This document shows positions 8,609-17,391 of a stretch of 64,000 nt of DNA, piece by piece; the first letter of the stretch is position 1; each line of letters begins with the position of its first letter. The translations under genes and the position numbers were made by a program. This DNA is from Burkholderiales bacterium PBB2 (lineage in GTDB: Bacteria > Pseudomonadota > Gammaproteobacteria > Burkholderiales > Burkholderiaceae_C): contig NKIM01000015.1 in the NCBI GenBank assembly GCA_002255955.1, positions 1-64,000 on the forward strand. Reading direction: 5' to 3'. Below the pieces are notes generated by a model. The model had not been told where the DNA came from. It saw only the letters and a program-made list of their open reading frames with translations, and did not search any database.

Positions 8609-9730
8609 ATGGCTGTGATCAAGGTCTTGGTCGTTGACGATTCCGCCCTGATGCGGCGGCAGCTCACCCAGCTGTTTCAGGCCGAGGGCGACTTTGAAGT
8701 GCGTCAGGCCCGCAATGGCGTGGAGGCCGTGGCCGAAAACCTGGCCTTCGCGCCCGATGTGCTGACCCTGGATATCAATATGCCGGAGATGGACGGCATC
8801 ACTGCGCTGTCGCTGATCATGTCCGGCCGACCGGTGCCGGTGGTGATGGTGTCCTCGCTGACCGAAAAGGGCGCACTGGCCACGTTCGAGGCGCTGAACC
8901 TGGGTGCGGTGGACTATGTGGCCAAGCCGGGCGGCACCATTTCGCTGTCTCTGGAACAGGTGCGGCAGGAACTGATCCATAAGGTGCGTGTGGCAGCTTC
9001 GGCGCGGCTGCAGCCCGGGCGGCCGCGCGTGCAGCAGCAGCAGCAGCAGGAGGCGGCTTCATCGCGTGCGCGGCTGCGAGCCGTGGCAAAGCCCAACCTC
9101 TCCACGGCACCGCGCGCCGTGCCCCCGCGCAGCGTGGCGCTGGGGTCGGGGCCGGAGGAGGGCTTGCTGCTCATCGGTGTCTCCACCGGCGGGCCGCGCG
9201 CGCTCGAGACCCTGCTGCCGGCCTTGCCAGTCGATTTCCCCTGGCCGGTCCTGGTGGCCCAGCACATGCCCGCCAGCTTCACCGGGCCGTTTGCTGCACG
9301 CCTGAACCGCCTGTGTGCGCTTGAAGTGCTGGAGGCGAACCGGCCCATGGCCTTGCTGCCGGGCCGGGTCTACATCGGCCGGGGCGGAGCCGACATGGTG
9401 CTCAGCCGCCGCGCCGGCCAGCTGCATGTGATGCCGCGTCCTGAGGCCGCCGAGATGCTGTGGCACCCCTCGGTCGAACTGCTGGGCCGCAGCGCGCTGG
9501 CTCTGCTGCCGGCGGCATCGCTCAGCGCGGTGATGCTGACCGGCATGGGCCATGACGGCGCCGATGCCTTTGCCGCCATCCGCCAGGGCGGCGGCCGCAC
9601 GATTGCCGAGTCCAGCGAGACCGCGGTCGTGTTTGGCATGCCGGCCGAACTGATTGCCCGTGGCGGCGCCGGCCTGGTGCTGCCGCTGGAACGCATCGCG
9701 CCGCAGCTCTTGCTGTGGGCGCGACGCTGA
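8609..9730 (+). CDS. cheB: Protein-glutamate methylesterase/deamidase CheB
   Basis: This 373-residue protein has the standard CheB architecture. An N-terminal receiver (D10-D11, D55, K107 in YVAKPGG) joins by a linker of about 50 residues to a methylesterase domain. The catalytic triad is visible: S192 in GVSTGGP, H219 in AQHMP and D316 in GMGHDGAD. CheB removes methyl groups from chemoreceptors. Here no cheR methyltransferase, cheA or cheW lies nearby. The linker holds six glutamines encoded by six consecutive CAG codons (9032-9049). A GAGGA ribosome site precedes the ATG. Confidence 0.92.
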   Translation: MAVIKVLVVDDSALMRRQLTQLFQAEGDFEVRQARNGVEAVAENLAFAPDVLTLDINMPEMDGITALSLIMSGRPVPVVMVSSLTEKGALATFEALNLGAVDYVAKPGGTISLSLEQVRQELIHKVRVAASARLQPGRPRVQQQQQQEAASSRARLRAVAKPNLSTAPRAVPPRSVALGSGPEEGLLLIGVSTGGPRALETLLPALPVDFPWPVLVAQHMPASFTGPFAARLNRLCALEVLEANRPMALLPGRVYIGRGGADMVLSRRAGQLHVMPRPEAAEMLWHPSVELLGRSALALLPAASLSAVMLTGMGHDGADAFAAIRQGGGRTIAESSETAVVFGMPAELIARGGAGLVLPLERIAPQLLLWARR

Positions 9731-9776
9731 ACCCGAACTCATCGCTCAGAACCCTCGCAAGGAAAGGATTTCGATC

Positions 9777-10154
9777 ATGGCCAAGACAATCATGGTGGTG
9801 GACGATTCGGCCACGATGACGCTGAGCCTGCGCTCCAGCCTGGAGATGAATGGCTACAAGGTGCTGACCGCAGCCGATGGCTTGCAGGCCTTGCAACTGC
9901 TCAAGACCAGCCCGGCCAAGCCCGACCTCATCATCACCGACATCAATATGCCGCGCATGGGCGGGCTGGAGCTGATCCAGGCCATCAAGGCGCAGGCTGG
10001 CTTTCGCTTCACTCCCATCCTGACCTTGACCACCGAGAGTGACGCGGCAAAGCGCGATGAGGCCAAGCAGCTGGGCGCCACCGGCTGGCTGGTCAAGCCG
10101 GTCACTGGCGGGGATTTGATCCGCCTCGTCAAGCAAGTCGTGCCGGGCGCCTGA
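9777..10154 (+). CDS. CheY-family response regulator
   Basis: This 125-residue receiver reads MAKTIMVVDDSATM, with D9-D10, phospho-acceptor D55 (ITDINMPRMGG), LTTES and WLVKPV. It resembles CheY proteins that sit next to chemotaxis receptors. AAGGAAAGGA forms a strong ribosome site. It lies between cheB and an MCP-like gene. Without a cheA in the window its kinase partner could be one of the two histidine kinases downstream or a CheA elsewhere. Confidence 0.88.
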   Translation: MAKTIMVVDDSATMTLSLRSSLEMNGYKVLTAADGLQALQLLKTSPAKPDLIITDINMPRMGGLELIQAIKAQAGFRFTPILTLTTESDAAKRDEAKQLGATGWLVKPVTGGDLIRLVKQVVPGA

Positions 10155-10166
10155 GGGGCGAACACC

Positions 10167-11474
10167 ATGGATGCCCACACCCAATCCGGCGCTCAGCCCG
10201 CGGACTCCGCCGAAGCCACCGGCACGCGCGCCTGGCTGCAGGGTCAGGTCTTGCGCGCCTGGGCGGAGCGCCTGGCCGCCGCGCTGCTGTGCGGCGGGTC
10301 TGGCGGCACCTTGTTCATGCTCGCGCAGGCAGGTGGCCATCAGGAGGCGCTCGCTTTCGGCGCCGGTGTGCTGCTCGTCGGCGCCAGCCTGTGGTTGCAG
10401 CCGCGTCTGGCGCGCGGCTTGATGCCGCTGCTGGCCCGCGCCTGGCGGCCGGCCGACGCGGCGGGGGCTCCCGCGCCCTCCGGGCCGATGCCGCGCCAGG
10501 CGGCGGCGCAAGAGCTGCGCCAGGTCAGCCCCTACCTCAGCACCATGGCCCAGCACCTCGACGATGCGCTGCAGGAGACCGAGCGCGGCGTGGTGCAGAT
10601 CATCGGCGTCATCAATTCGGTGCACCAGGTCTCAGACCGGCAGATGGAGCGCATCCGTGCATCCGAGGACAACGGCGCCGAGCTCAGCGAGGTGATGAAG
10701 GAAAAGCTGCTGATCGACCGCCAGCTCAGCGCCGTGCTGGAGATGTTCGTGTCCGAGCAGGAGCGTGATGTCGAGGCCAATCTGGGCCGCATCAAGCGCT
10801 TGCAGGAGGTCAAGGCCCTCGCGCCCCTGGTCGAGGTGATTTCCACCGTGGCGCGGCAAACCAACTACCTGGCCATCAATGCGGCCATCGAGGCAGCCCG
10901 GGCCGGCGAGGCCGGGCGAGGCTTTGCCGTGGTCGCGGGCGAGATCCGGCAGCTGTCCAACCGCACGGCCGAGGCTGCGGTCGACATCGGCCGCAAGATC
11001 AGCGCCGCCACCGATGGCATCGACACCGAGCTGCATGCGGCCGAAAACGCGGCCGACCGCTATTCGGCCAGCGGCCATATGCGCAAAGGCTTGCAGGATG
11101 TGCGCGAGATGCAGGACCGGCTGGTGCAGGCGTCTTCGCGCCTGCTGGGCTTCATCGATGCGGTCAAGGACGGGCACGATGCGGTGGTCGAGCAACTCTC
11201 GGGCGCCCTGGGCCAGATCCAGTTTCACGATGTGATGCGCCAACAGGTTGAGCAGGTGCAGTCCGCCCTGCGCGAGCTCGATGAGCACCTGCAGGACATG
11301 GCCGGTCAGCTCAGCGACCAGGCCTGGGAGCCCGAACGTTTGTTCGGCGTCAAACAACGACTTGCGGCCCAGGTGCAGGCTTATGTGATGCACAGCCAGC
11401 GCAGCGTCCACGAGCGGGTGACCGGCGATGTGCTGACCCAGGGCCAGCCACGGCCGGCCATCGAGTTGTTCTGA
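10167..11474 (+). CDS. Methyl-accepting chemotaxis protein lacking a periplasmic sensor domain
   Basis: This 435-residue protein has two hydrophobic segments near residues 35-55 and 60-85 separated by only a short loop, so there is no room for a periplasmic ligand domain. A long coiled-coil region follows, with the MCP signalling tip around residue 230 ([34 protein letters not shown]). The C-terminal part contains [15 protein letters not shown], seen in atypical MCPs that act with dedicated CheY/CheB partners. It starts 12 bases after cheY, so it is probably in the same operon. The signal it detects is unknown; it may take input from a partner in the membrane. Confidence 0.82.
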   Translation: MDAHTQSGAQPADSAEATGTRAWLQGQVLRAWAERLAAALLCGGSGGTLFMLAQAGGHQEALAFGAGVLLVGASLWLQPRLARGLMPLLARAWRPADAAGAPAPSGPMPRQAAAQELRQVSPYLSTMAQHLDDALQETERGVVQIIGVINSVHQVSDRQMERIRASEDNGAELSEVMKEKLLIDRQLSAVLEMFVSEQERDVEANLGRIKRLQEVKALAPLVEVISTVARQTNYLAINAAIEAARAGEAGRGFAVVAGEIRQLSNRTAEAAVDIGRKISAATDGIDTELHAAENAADRYSASGHMRKGLQDVREMQDRLVQASSRLLGFIDAVKDGHDAVVEQLSGALGQIQFHDVMRQQVEQVQSALRELDEHLQDMAGQLSDQAWEPERLFGVKQRLAAQVQAYVMHSQRSVHERVTGDVLTQGQPRPAIELF

Positions 11475-11623
11475 CGCACCGCATCCATCTGCCATGCGCA
11501 TGAAGGTCTTATTGAGCGACGCATGGGCAGCGCCAGGCGGCAGAATCCATCGCCAGGAAATCCCGTTCCTGCCCGGGCCCGCACAGGTGGCCGGCCCCGC
11601 AAGACAGCCAAGGTTGCGCCCCC

Positions 11624-12343
11624 ATGTCGCTCGAAAAGCTCGAAAAAGAAGTCTTGACCACCAAGCAGGCGGCCGAACTGCTCGATCTGTCCATCACCTC
11701 GGTGCAGAAGATGGTGATCAACGGCGAGCTGGAGGCCTGGACCACCCCGGGTGGCCACCGGCGCATCTATCGCGCTTCCGTCGAGGCTCTGGCCAAGCAG
11801 CGCCCAGGTGCCGGCATGGCTGTCTCGCCGGCAGGTCTGGCCGCGGTGGCGTCGCACAGCGACCCAGCTGCGCCCCTCGCGCTGCCCAGCCGCTCTCATC
11901 AGCCGCAGCCCGGGCCGGGGCCGCAAGCCTTGCGTGTGCTGCTGGCCGAGGACGATGCCGATCAGGTGAACTACCTGCGCCGGCTGATGCAGCAGAGCGC
12001 ACGCGCGGGTGTCGAGTTGATGGTGGCCAGCGACGCCTCGCAGGCCCTGGTGTTGATCGAGCGGCAGCGGCCCGATCTGGTCATCACCGATCTGGTGATG
12101 CAACCCTTCGACGGCTTCCATCTGGTCAAGATGCTGGACCAGGACCCGGCCTACCGGGCTATCGAGGTCTTGGTCATGACGGCCATGAATCCCCAGGAGG
12201 TGCAGGCCCGTGGGCGCCTGCCGGCCTGGGTGACGGTGTATCAGAAGCCGGTGGGTGCCGAGCGCCTGCTGGGTTATCTCGATGCCTTGCAGGCGCGCAG
12301 CTTGCGGGCGCACAGCTCGGCCCCGCCGGGCGCGCTGCCCTAG
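11624..12343 (+). CDS. Excisionase-type HTH fused to a receiver domain
   Basis: This 239-residue protein joins two modules. Residues 9-60 are an excisionase/MerR-like winged helix (LTTKQAAELLDLSITSVQKM, then TPGGHRRIYRASVEALA), which in this family binds DNA. After a linker rich in proline and alanine, residues 102-225 form a receiver: acidic D110-D111, phospho-acceptor D156 (ITDLVMQPFDG), VLVMTA and YQKPVG. Most response regulators carry the DNA-binding domain at the C-terminus, so the order is reversed. It is placed directly before two histidine kinases and may be their output. A 149-base gap separates it from the MCP gene; I saw nothing certain there. Confidence 0.85.
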   Translation: MSLEKLEKEVLTTKQAAELLDLSITSVQKMVINGELEAWTTPGGHRRIYRASVEALAKQRPGAGMAVSPAGLAAVASHSDPAAPLALPSRSHQPQPGPGPQALRVLLAEDDADQVNYLRRLMQQSARAGVELMVASDASQALVLIERQRPDLVITDLVMQPFDGFHLVKMLDQDPAYRAIEVLVMTAMNPQEVQARGRLPAWVTVYQKPVGAERLLGYLDALQARSLRAHSSAPPGALP

Positions 12344-12428
12344 CCGCTGCAAGCAAAGGGCGGCAAGGCAGGGGCGGGGCGCAAGGCGCTGGCCCAGGGT
12401 GGTTTGGCAGTTCTCCTGAGGCAGACAC

Positions 12429-14198
12429 ATGACCCCGATCGATTCCCTGCGTTCCGCGCCCGGCTTGCAGCCCGGCCTTGTGCGGGTGGACGCAGACTTG
12501 CGTCTGCTGAACGACGACGGCACGCCGTCCACCGAACTGAGTGCGCGGGTGCACCCTGCGGCGCGCTCGCGCCTGGCGGCCTACCTGCAGGCCCAGCGCG
12601 AACAGCCGCAAGCCGAGGCCTGGCTGCTGGGCCTGCCCCTGAACGTGGAGCCGGAGCAGATGGCCTGGGTCGATGTGCGCTTGCACTGGCAGGCGGAGGC
12701 GTCGGGTGGTGCGGGCAGCGGGGTCTGGCACGGTGAATGCCGTGACGCCACGCAAGCCCTGCTCGATCAGCGTTTGGCTGCCCTGGGCTTGTCGGTGCTG
12801 GACCTGATGCCCAGCGCCGCCGTCATCACCGAGGCGCGTGCGGATCGGCCCATCGTCTACGCCAACCCGGCTTTTGTGGCCCTGACCGGCTACGCCCGCG
12901 AGGAGATCCTGGGCCGCTCCTGCGCTTTCTTGCAGGGCCAGGAGCGCGAGCAGCCGGCCCTGCCGGCCCTGCGCCGCGCCTTGGCGCAGGGTGAGGCCTT
13001 CGAGGGGGTGCTGCACAATTTCCGCAAAAACGGCCAGCCCTTCTGGAACCATCTGCGCATCACCGCGCTGCGTGATCCGGAGACCGGTTGGGTCACCCAT
13101 TTCTGGAGCGTGCAGACCGATGTGACCGAGAAGCGCGAGCGCATTGCGGCGCTCTCGGTGCTGTCGCTGGAGCTGGAGAGCCTGTTCCAGGACACGCCGG
13201 TCGGCCTGGTGTCCTTCGACCGCCAAGGCCGGGCCAATCTCGTCAATGCCGCCACGGCCCATCTGACCGGGCTGGCTTTGCAGGGCCTGGACCGCATGCA
13301 GGTGATCGCGGCACTGGCGCCCTGGCGCTTGAATGATGAGGCCGACAGCATCTTCACCGGTGCCAGTGGCGGCGTCTGCCACATCCGTGTGCCGGGCGGG
13401 CGGCCGCGGATTCTTGAGCTGTCCACCGGTACGCATGGCAGCAGCGGCACCTTTGACATCCTGGTCATCCGCGATGTCACCGCCGAGCGCACGGTGTCGC
13501 AGATGAAGACCCAGTTTCTCAGCAGCGCCGCGCATGAGCTGCGTGCGCCCTTGGCCAGCATCCAGGGCTTTTCCGAGCTGATGCAGATGCGCGGCGGCCT
13601 CAGCGAGGATCAGGCCAGCATGATGGAGACCATCCAGCGCCAGTCCAAGCGCATGACCGCCTTGCTCAACGATTTGCTGGACCTGACCCGCATCGAGGCA
13701 CAGCTGCCCGGGCAGATGGATCTGCGCGAGGTGGACTTGCTGGCGGTGGCCCAGTGCGCCGTTGACGACCAGGCGGTGCTCAGCGAGAGACACCCGCTTT
13801 TGCTCCAGGCCGAGCTGCGCGATTGGCTGGTGCAGGCCGATGAAGTCAAGCTGGAGCAGGTGCTGGTCAACCTGCTCAGCAATGCCCGCAAATACTCGCC
13901 GCAGGGTGGCACCATCGAGCTGAGCCTGCTGCGCCGGCCGGAGCGGGGTCAGCTGGGCCTGGCCGTTCGTGACCACGGCATGGGCATGAGTCCGGACACC
14001 CTGTCCAAGCTCTTCACCCGTTTCTTCCGCGCCCATCCCAATGGCGAGGTGGGGGGCACCGGCCTGGGCCTGTGCATCGTGCAAGAGCTGGTGGAGCGCA
14101 TGCAAGGCTGCATCGAGGTGCAGAGCGAGCTGGGCCAGGGTTCGGTGTTCACCGTGTGGCTGCCGGCGGCTCACCAGGCGCCCGTGCAGTCGGAGTGA
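12429..14198 (+). CDS. LOV-domain (blue-light type) histidine kinase
   Basis: This 589-residue cytoplasmic kinase has a PAS domain at about 125-235 with the hallmarks of a LOV photoreceptor. The sequence GRSCAFLQG carries Cys165, the residue that forms the flavin adduct. N197 (HNFRKNG), N207 (PFWNHL) and Q229 (WSVQTDVT) match the flavin-binding residues. The Cys-Asn-Asn spacing (32, 10) is the same as I recall for YtvA (C62, N94, N104). Two motif positions differ: N to S and R to A in the usual NCRFLQ. A second PAS-like region (250-350) leads to HisKA (H369 in AAHELRAPLAS) and HATPase_c (NLLSNARKYS, GGTGLGLCIV). It has no transmembrane segment and is followed immediately by a second kinase. 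Confidence 0.85.
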   Translation: MTPIDSLRSAPGLQPGLVRVDADLRLLNDDGTPSTELSARVHPAARSRLAAYLQAQREQPQAEAWLLGLPLNVEPEQMAWVDVRLHWQAEASGGAGSGVWHGECRDATQALLDQRLAALGLSVLDLMPSAAVITEARADRPIVYANPAFVALTGYAREEILGRSCAFLQGQEREQPALPALRRALAQGEAFEGVLHNFRKNGQPFWNHLRITALRDPETGWVTHFWSVQTDVTEKRERIAALSVLSLELESLFQDTPVGLVSFDRQGRANLVNAATAHLTGLALQGLDRMQVIAALAPWRLNDEADSIFTGASGGVCHIRVPGGRPRILELSTGTHGSSGTFDILVIRDVTAERTVSQMKTQFLSSAAHELRAPLASIQGFSELMQMRGGLSEDQASMMETIQRQSKRMTALLNDLLDLTRIEAQLPGQMDLREVDLLAVAQCAVDDQAVLSERHPLLLQAELRDWLVQADEVKLEQVLVNLLSNARKYSPQGGTIELSLLRRPERGQLGLAVRDHGMGMSPDTLSKLFTRFFRAHPNGEVGGTGLGLCIVQELVERMQGCIEVQSELGQGSVFTVWLPAAHQAPVQSE

Positions 14199-14227
14199 AG
14201 CGCGTGGAAGGGCCGACCTCATCAGGG

Positions 14228-17074
14228 ATGAAGCTGTGGGGTGACGGCGGCCGGCCGGGATGGCGCGGCCTGCTGCGTGCTGCCAGCTGCTTGCTGGCCT
14301 ACCTCGCTTTGGCCGTCCTGGACCGGCTTGTGGCCCTGCGCCTGGATTTGGCGGGGCCGGGCCTGGCGGACGGCGCACTGGCGCTGTCGTGGCTGTCCTC
14401 GGAAAGCCTGCGCTTTCACTGGCAGCTCGCCCTGGCGGTCTTGATCCTGCTGCAGCAAGACCGCTGGCGCCATGCTGGCCTGTGGTGCCTGGCGCTGCTT
14501 GGGGTGGAGCTGGGTTTGAGCTTGATTGAGCGCGCGCCGCTCGGCTTCAGCGGCGCCGCGCTGGCCAGTCTCTGGGCCGGCCCGGACGAGTCGGGCTCTC
14601 CCTGGCCGCGCGCTCTGCAGCTGCCTTTGCAAGCCCTCTTGATGCTGGGCCTGGCGAGCGCCTGGCGCTGGCCCTGGGTGGCGCCGGCTGGGCGCTCTCG
14701 CGTCTGGCACGCCGTGCAGCGAGCGGGCTGGGTGGCGCTCAGCGCGGGAGTGAGCGAAGCCTTGCTGATGTGGGATTGGGTCAGTCCGGTCTGGCTGCTG
14801 CTCTCGGCTTTGGCGCAGGTGCTGGCCCTGAGTTTGAGCTGGGTCTGGCTGGCGGCCTGGCTGCAGCCCGCCGAATCGAACCGGCGCGAGTGTGGGCAGC
14901 TGGGGGCCGTGGCGGCCTGCGGGGTGGCGCTGTCTGTTGCTTTGGGCTGGCAGTGGCAGCGCGAACAAGAGCTGGATCAGCGCCAGCAGCTGGAGGCGCA
15001 GGCCGTGCAGCGCGGCATGGCGCTACAGGCCCAGATGCAGGCGCTCGAACAAGAGCTGCGACTGCTGCGGCGCGTGCTTGCGGATTCAGCGCCGCTGGGC
15101 GATGAGGTGTTCCGGCCGCTCGCGCGCGGCATGCTGGACGCCGATCCCGCGCTGAATGCTGTCTTGTGGCAGCCCGCTGCGCTGTCGGGGCTGCCTCAAG
15201 GCTTGCGGACAGCGCCTGCATCAGCACGCCCCCCCATCCGGACGGTGCCGGCCGAGCTGGAGGCCTCGCTGCCTGCCCTGGCTTCGGAGCGGCAGTGGAG
15301 GCAGCTTTGGGAGGGGGCCGCCCGAGACGAGTTTCGCTGCTGGTCCGATCGAGTGTCGGGCACCTGGCTTGTGCTGCGTGCAGGCACAGAGCCGGGCGCT
15401 GCTTGGGTGGCGGCGGGTTTGAATTGGGAGCGCATGCTGGAGGCTGCGGCGCAGCGCTCCGCGCAGACCGGTGAGCGGGATGCCGAGTTGCACATGCAGA
15501 TCAGCGATTCGGCGCAGGGCCTGCGGGCTTCATGGCCCGAGCGAGTGCCCCGCACGCCGCCGGATCAGGGGGGGGGCGAGCTTGCCCCGGCTTTCCAGGG
15601 GTCTTGGGCGCTGTGGGGCCAGGCGCAGCACTGGCAGCGCAGCGTGGCGCTGACAGGGGCTGGCACCGAACTCCAGCTGCAGTTGTCGGCAAGGCTGAGC
15701 CCCTGGCGTGAATCCACGCCGGGTCATGCGTCGCCAGCCAGCGGTTTCGCGGTTTTGTGGGGCGGGCTGCTGCTCACGGGCGGCCTGCAACTGGCGCTGA
15801 GCCTGGGCCAGCAACGGCGGCGCCGGCAATCGGTCTTTGGCCAGGAGCGCCAACTCGATCTCGAGCAAAGCCTGCTGATGCTGGACTATTCGGTGCAGCA
15901 GTTCCACCGCCAATCCGAGCAGCTGCATGCGCTGCTCGATGCCACGCCTGTGGGCTACGCCGCATTCGACGCGCCCGGCCAAGGCCTGTACAGCAACAAG
16001 GCGTTTGCCGTGCTCAGCGGGGCCGAGGTGGACGCGCCGACGCCGTCCTTGGCCCATGTGCTGCATCAAATGGCCGGCCGTGCCAGCCCGGCAGCGGTGG
16101 CGGCCGAGTTGCGGGCCCTGGCGCAGGCGGTCGAGGCTGAGCCCGTGGCGCCCTTGGCTGTGGACGGCTTGGCGCGCGTGCGCCGCCTGGTCTTGTTGCC
16201 AGAGGCGGGGCAGGGTGGCGGTCAAGGTGGGGTGAAAGAGGAAGCCCGTGAGCTGGAGCTGCGCCTGTTGAGCTTCGAGCAGGGGGCGATTGCGCATGTG
16301 CTGCTGCTGCTGGATGTCAGTGAGGAGCAGCGCCTGGAGCGCAGCAAGGCGCAGTTCATCAACAACGCCGCACATGAAATCCGCACGCCCTTGACCGTCA
16401 TCCTGGGTGCGGCCGAGCTCTTGCAGGCCATGCCACCCGAGGCCGAGGCGATGCGCCAGCAATGCAGCGCCGACATCCTGCGCAAAGCCCAGGAGCTGCA
16501 AAACCTGGTGCGCGGCTTGCTGGACTTGAGTGAGCTGGATGCGCAGGGCGCGCGCAGCCTGCGCTGCCAGGCGCTCGATCCGGTGCCCTGGCTTCAGCAG
16601 CTTTGCCAGCGCTACCACCCGCAGGCCCCAGGCCTGGCGCCCGAATTTCACAACGATGGCGAGGCCTCGCCTGGCCTGCACTTGACGCTCGACACCCGCA
16701 AAATGGAGCGCGCCTTGCAGCACCTCCTGGCCAATGCCTACGAGTTTTCGTCGCCGGGCAGCCCTGTGCGAGTGACGCTGGCTGAGGCCGCAGCGGCGCC
16801 GGCCGGCAGCCAGCACAGCGGGCCCTGGCTCGAGCTGGCCGTGCATGACCAAGGCATGGGCATGAGCCCGGAGCAGGTGGCCCGCGCCTTCGATCGTTTC
16901 TACCGTGCCGACCTCAGCGGCAGCCGGCCCGGTTTCGGCCTCGGCCTGAGCTATGTGCGCCGCTTGGTGGAACTGCACGGCGGCCAGGTGCACATCGACA
17001 GCGCGCTGCAACAAGGCTGCGTGGTCCGGCTTTGCTTGCCGGCGATGAGGGCAGACGTGGCGCCGGCAACCTGA
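14228..17074 (+). CDS. Membrane sensor histidine kinase with multi-helix N-terminus and PAS domain
   Basis: This protein has about 948 residues. The first 270 hold some seven or eight hydrophobic helices, resembling a MASE-type membrane sensor though I cannot name the family. A periplasmic-like segment of about 250 residues follows (coiled coil QREQELDQRQQLEAQ, then LRLLRRVLADSAPLG), and then another helix. A PAS domain (LLDATPVGYAAFDA) leads to HisKA with H716 (NNAAHEIRTPLTVI) and HATPase_c (GFGLGLSYVRRLVELHG). Start choice is uncertain: GTG codons at 14195 (overlapping the previous stop) and 14204 (with GGAG eight bases before) are plausible. Translational coupling to the LOV kinase is therefore likely. 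Confidence 0.8.
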   Translation: MKLWGDGGRPGWRGLLRAASCLLAYLALAVLDRLVALRLDLAGPGLADGALALSWLSSESLRFHWQLALAVLILLQQDRWRHAGLWCLALLGVELGLSLIERAPLGFSGAALASLWAGPDESGSPWPRALQLPLQALLMLGLASAWRWPWVAPAGRSRVWHAVQRAGWVALSAGVSEALLMWDWVSPVWLLLSALAQVLALSLSWVWLAAWLQPAESNRRECGQLGAVAACGVALSVALGWQWQREQELDQRQQLEAQAVQRGMALQAQMQALEQELRLLRRVLADSAPLGDEVFRPLARGMLDADPALNAVLWQPAALSGLPQGLRTAPASARPPIRTVPAELEASLPALASERQWRQLWEGAARDEFRCWSDRVSGTWLVLRAGTEPGAAWVAAGLNWERMLEAAAQRSAQTGERDAELHMQISDSAQGLRASWPERVPRTPPDQGGGELAPAFQGSWALWGQAQHWQRSVALTGAGTELQLQLSARLSPWRESTPGHASPASGFAVLWGGLLLTGGLQLALSLGQQRRRRQSVFGQERQLDLEQSLLMLDYSVQQFHRQSEQLHALLDATPVGYAAFDAPGQGLYSNKAFAVLSGAEVDAPTPSLAHVLHQMAGRASPAAVAAELRALAQAVEAEPVAPLAVDGLARVRRLVLLPEAGQGGGQGGVKEEARELELRLLSFEQGAIAHVLLLLDVSEEQRLERSKAQFINNAAHEIRTPLTVILGAAELLQAMPPEAEAMRQQCSADILRKAQELQNLVRGLLDLSELDAQGARSLRCQALDPVPWLQQLCQRYHPQAPGLAPEFHNDGEASPGLHLTLDTRKMERALQHLLANAYEFSSPGSPVRVTLAEAAAAPAGSQHSGPWLELAVHDQGMGMSPEQVARAFDRFYRADLSGSRPGFGLGLSYVRRLVELHGGQVHIDSALQQGCVVRLCLPAMRADVAPAT

Positions 17075-17115
17075 GCCCGCTTGTGTCCGCTTGTGCCGGC
17101 ACGCCGATGAGAAGA

Positions 17116-17145
17116 AGCCCCGGAGCCTGTGCCCGGGCTTGATGT
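17116..17145 (+). terminator. Weak candidate terminator at the end of the signalling cluster
   Basis: AGCCCCGG pairs with CCCGGGCT with one mismatch and is followed by a T-containing but broken tail (TGATGTTTGAT). It lies about 40 bases after the last kinase. The remainder of the 317-base gap (17075-17391) shows no gene I can support. A short direct repeat CGCTTGTG occurs near 17080. Confidence 0.3.
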
Positions 17146-17391
17146 TTGATGGCGGCGCTGCCGTCGGGTGTGCTCACTGCGCTTCCGCGAGAGCGCAGCG
17201 CCCAGCGCGCAGCCCTCGACGTGGGATTCATCGGGTGTTCGGTCCAACGCGGGCCTTGCGACCGTTCAGGCAAGCCTTGGCGCAGTTCGTCGGATGGGGC
17301 GAGCCCGAAGCCTAGGTCTCAGGCCATGCTGGTACCAGCCGGTTGCAAACCAGCACCCTCGACGGACCCTCTAGAACGGAAGCGCTTCAAC

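Noticed and set aside
14072-14227. Upstream extension of the second histidine kinase into the LOV kinase gene
   Set aside because: This part lies in another frame of the LOV kinase C-terminus and reads as low-complexity sequence; only the GTG codons at 14195 and 14204 are considered real alternatives.
17080-17096. CGCTTGTG direct repeat as a mobile-element or CRISPR trace
   Set aside because: Only two short copies with no flanking structure; no CRISPR array or transposase is present in the window.
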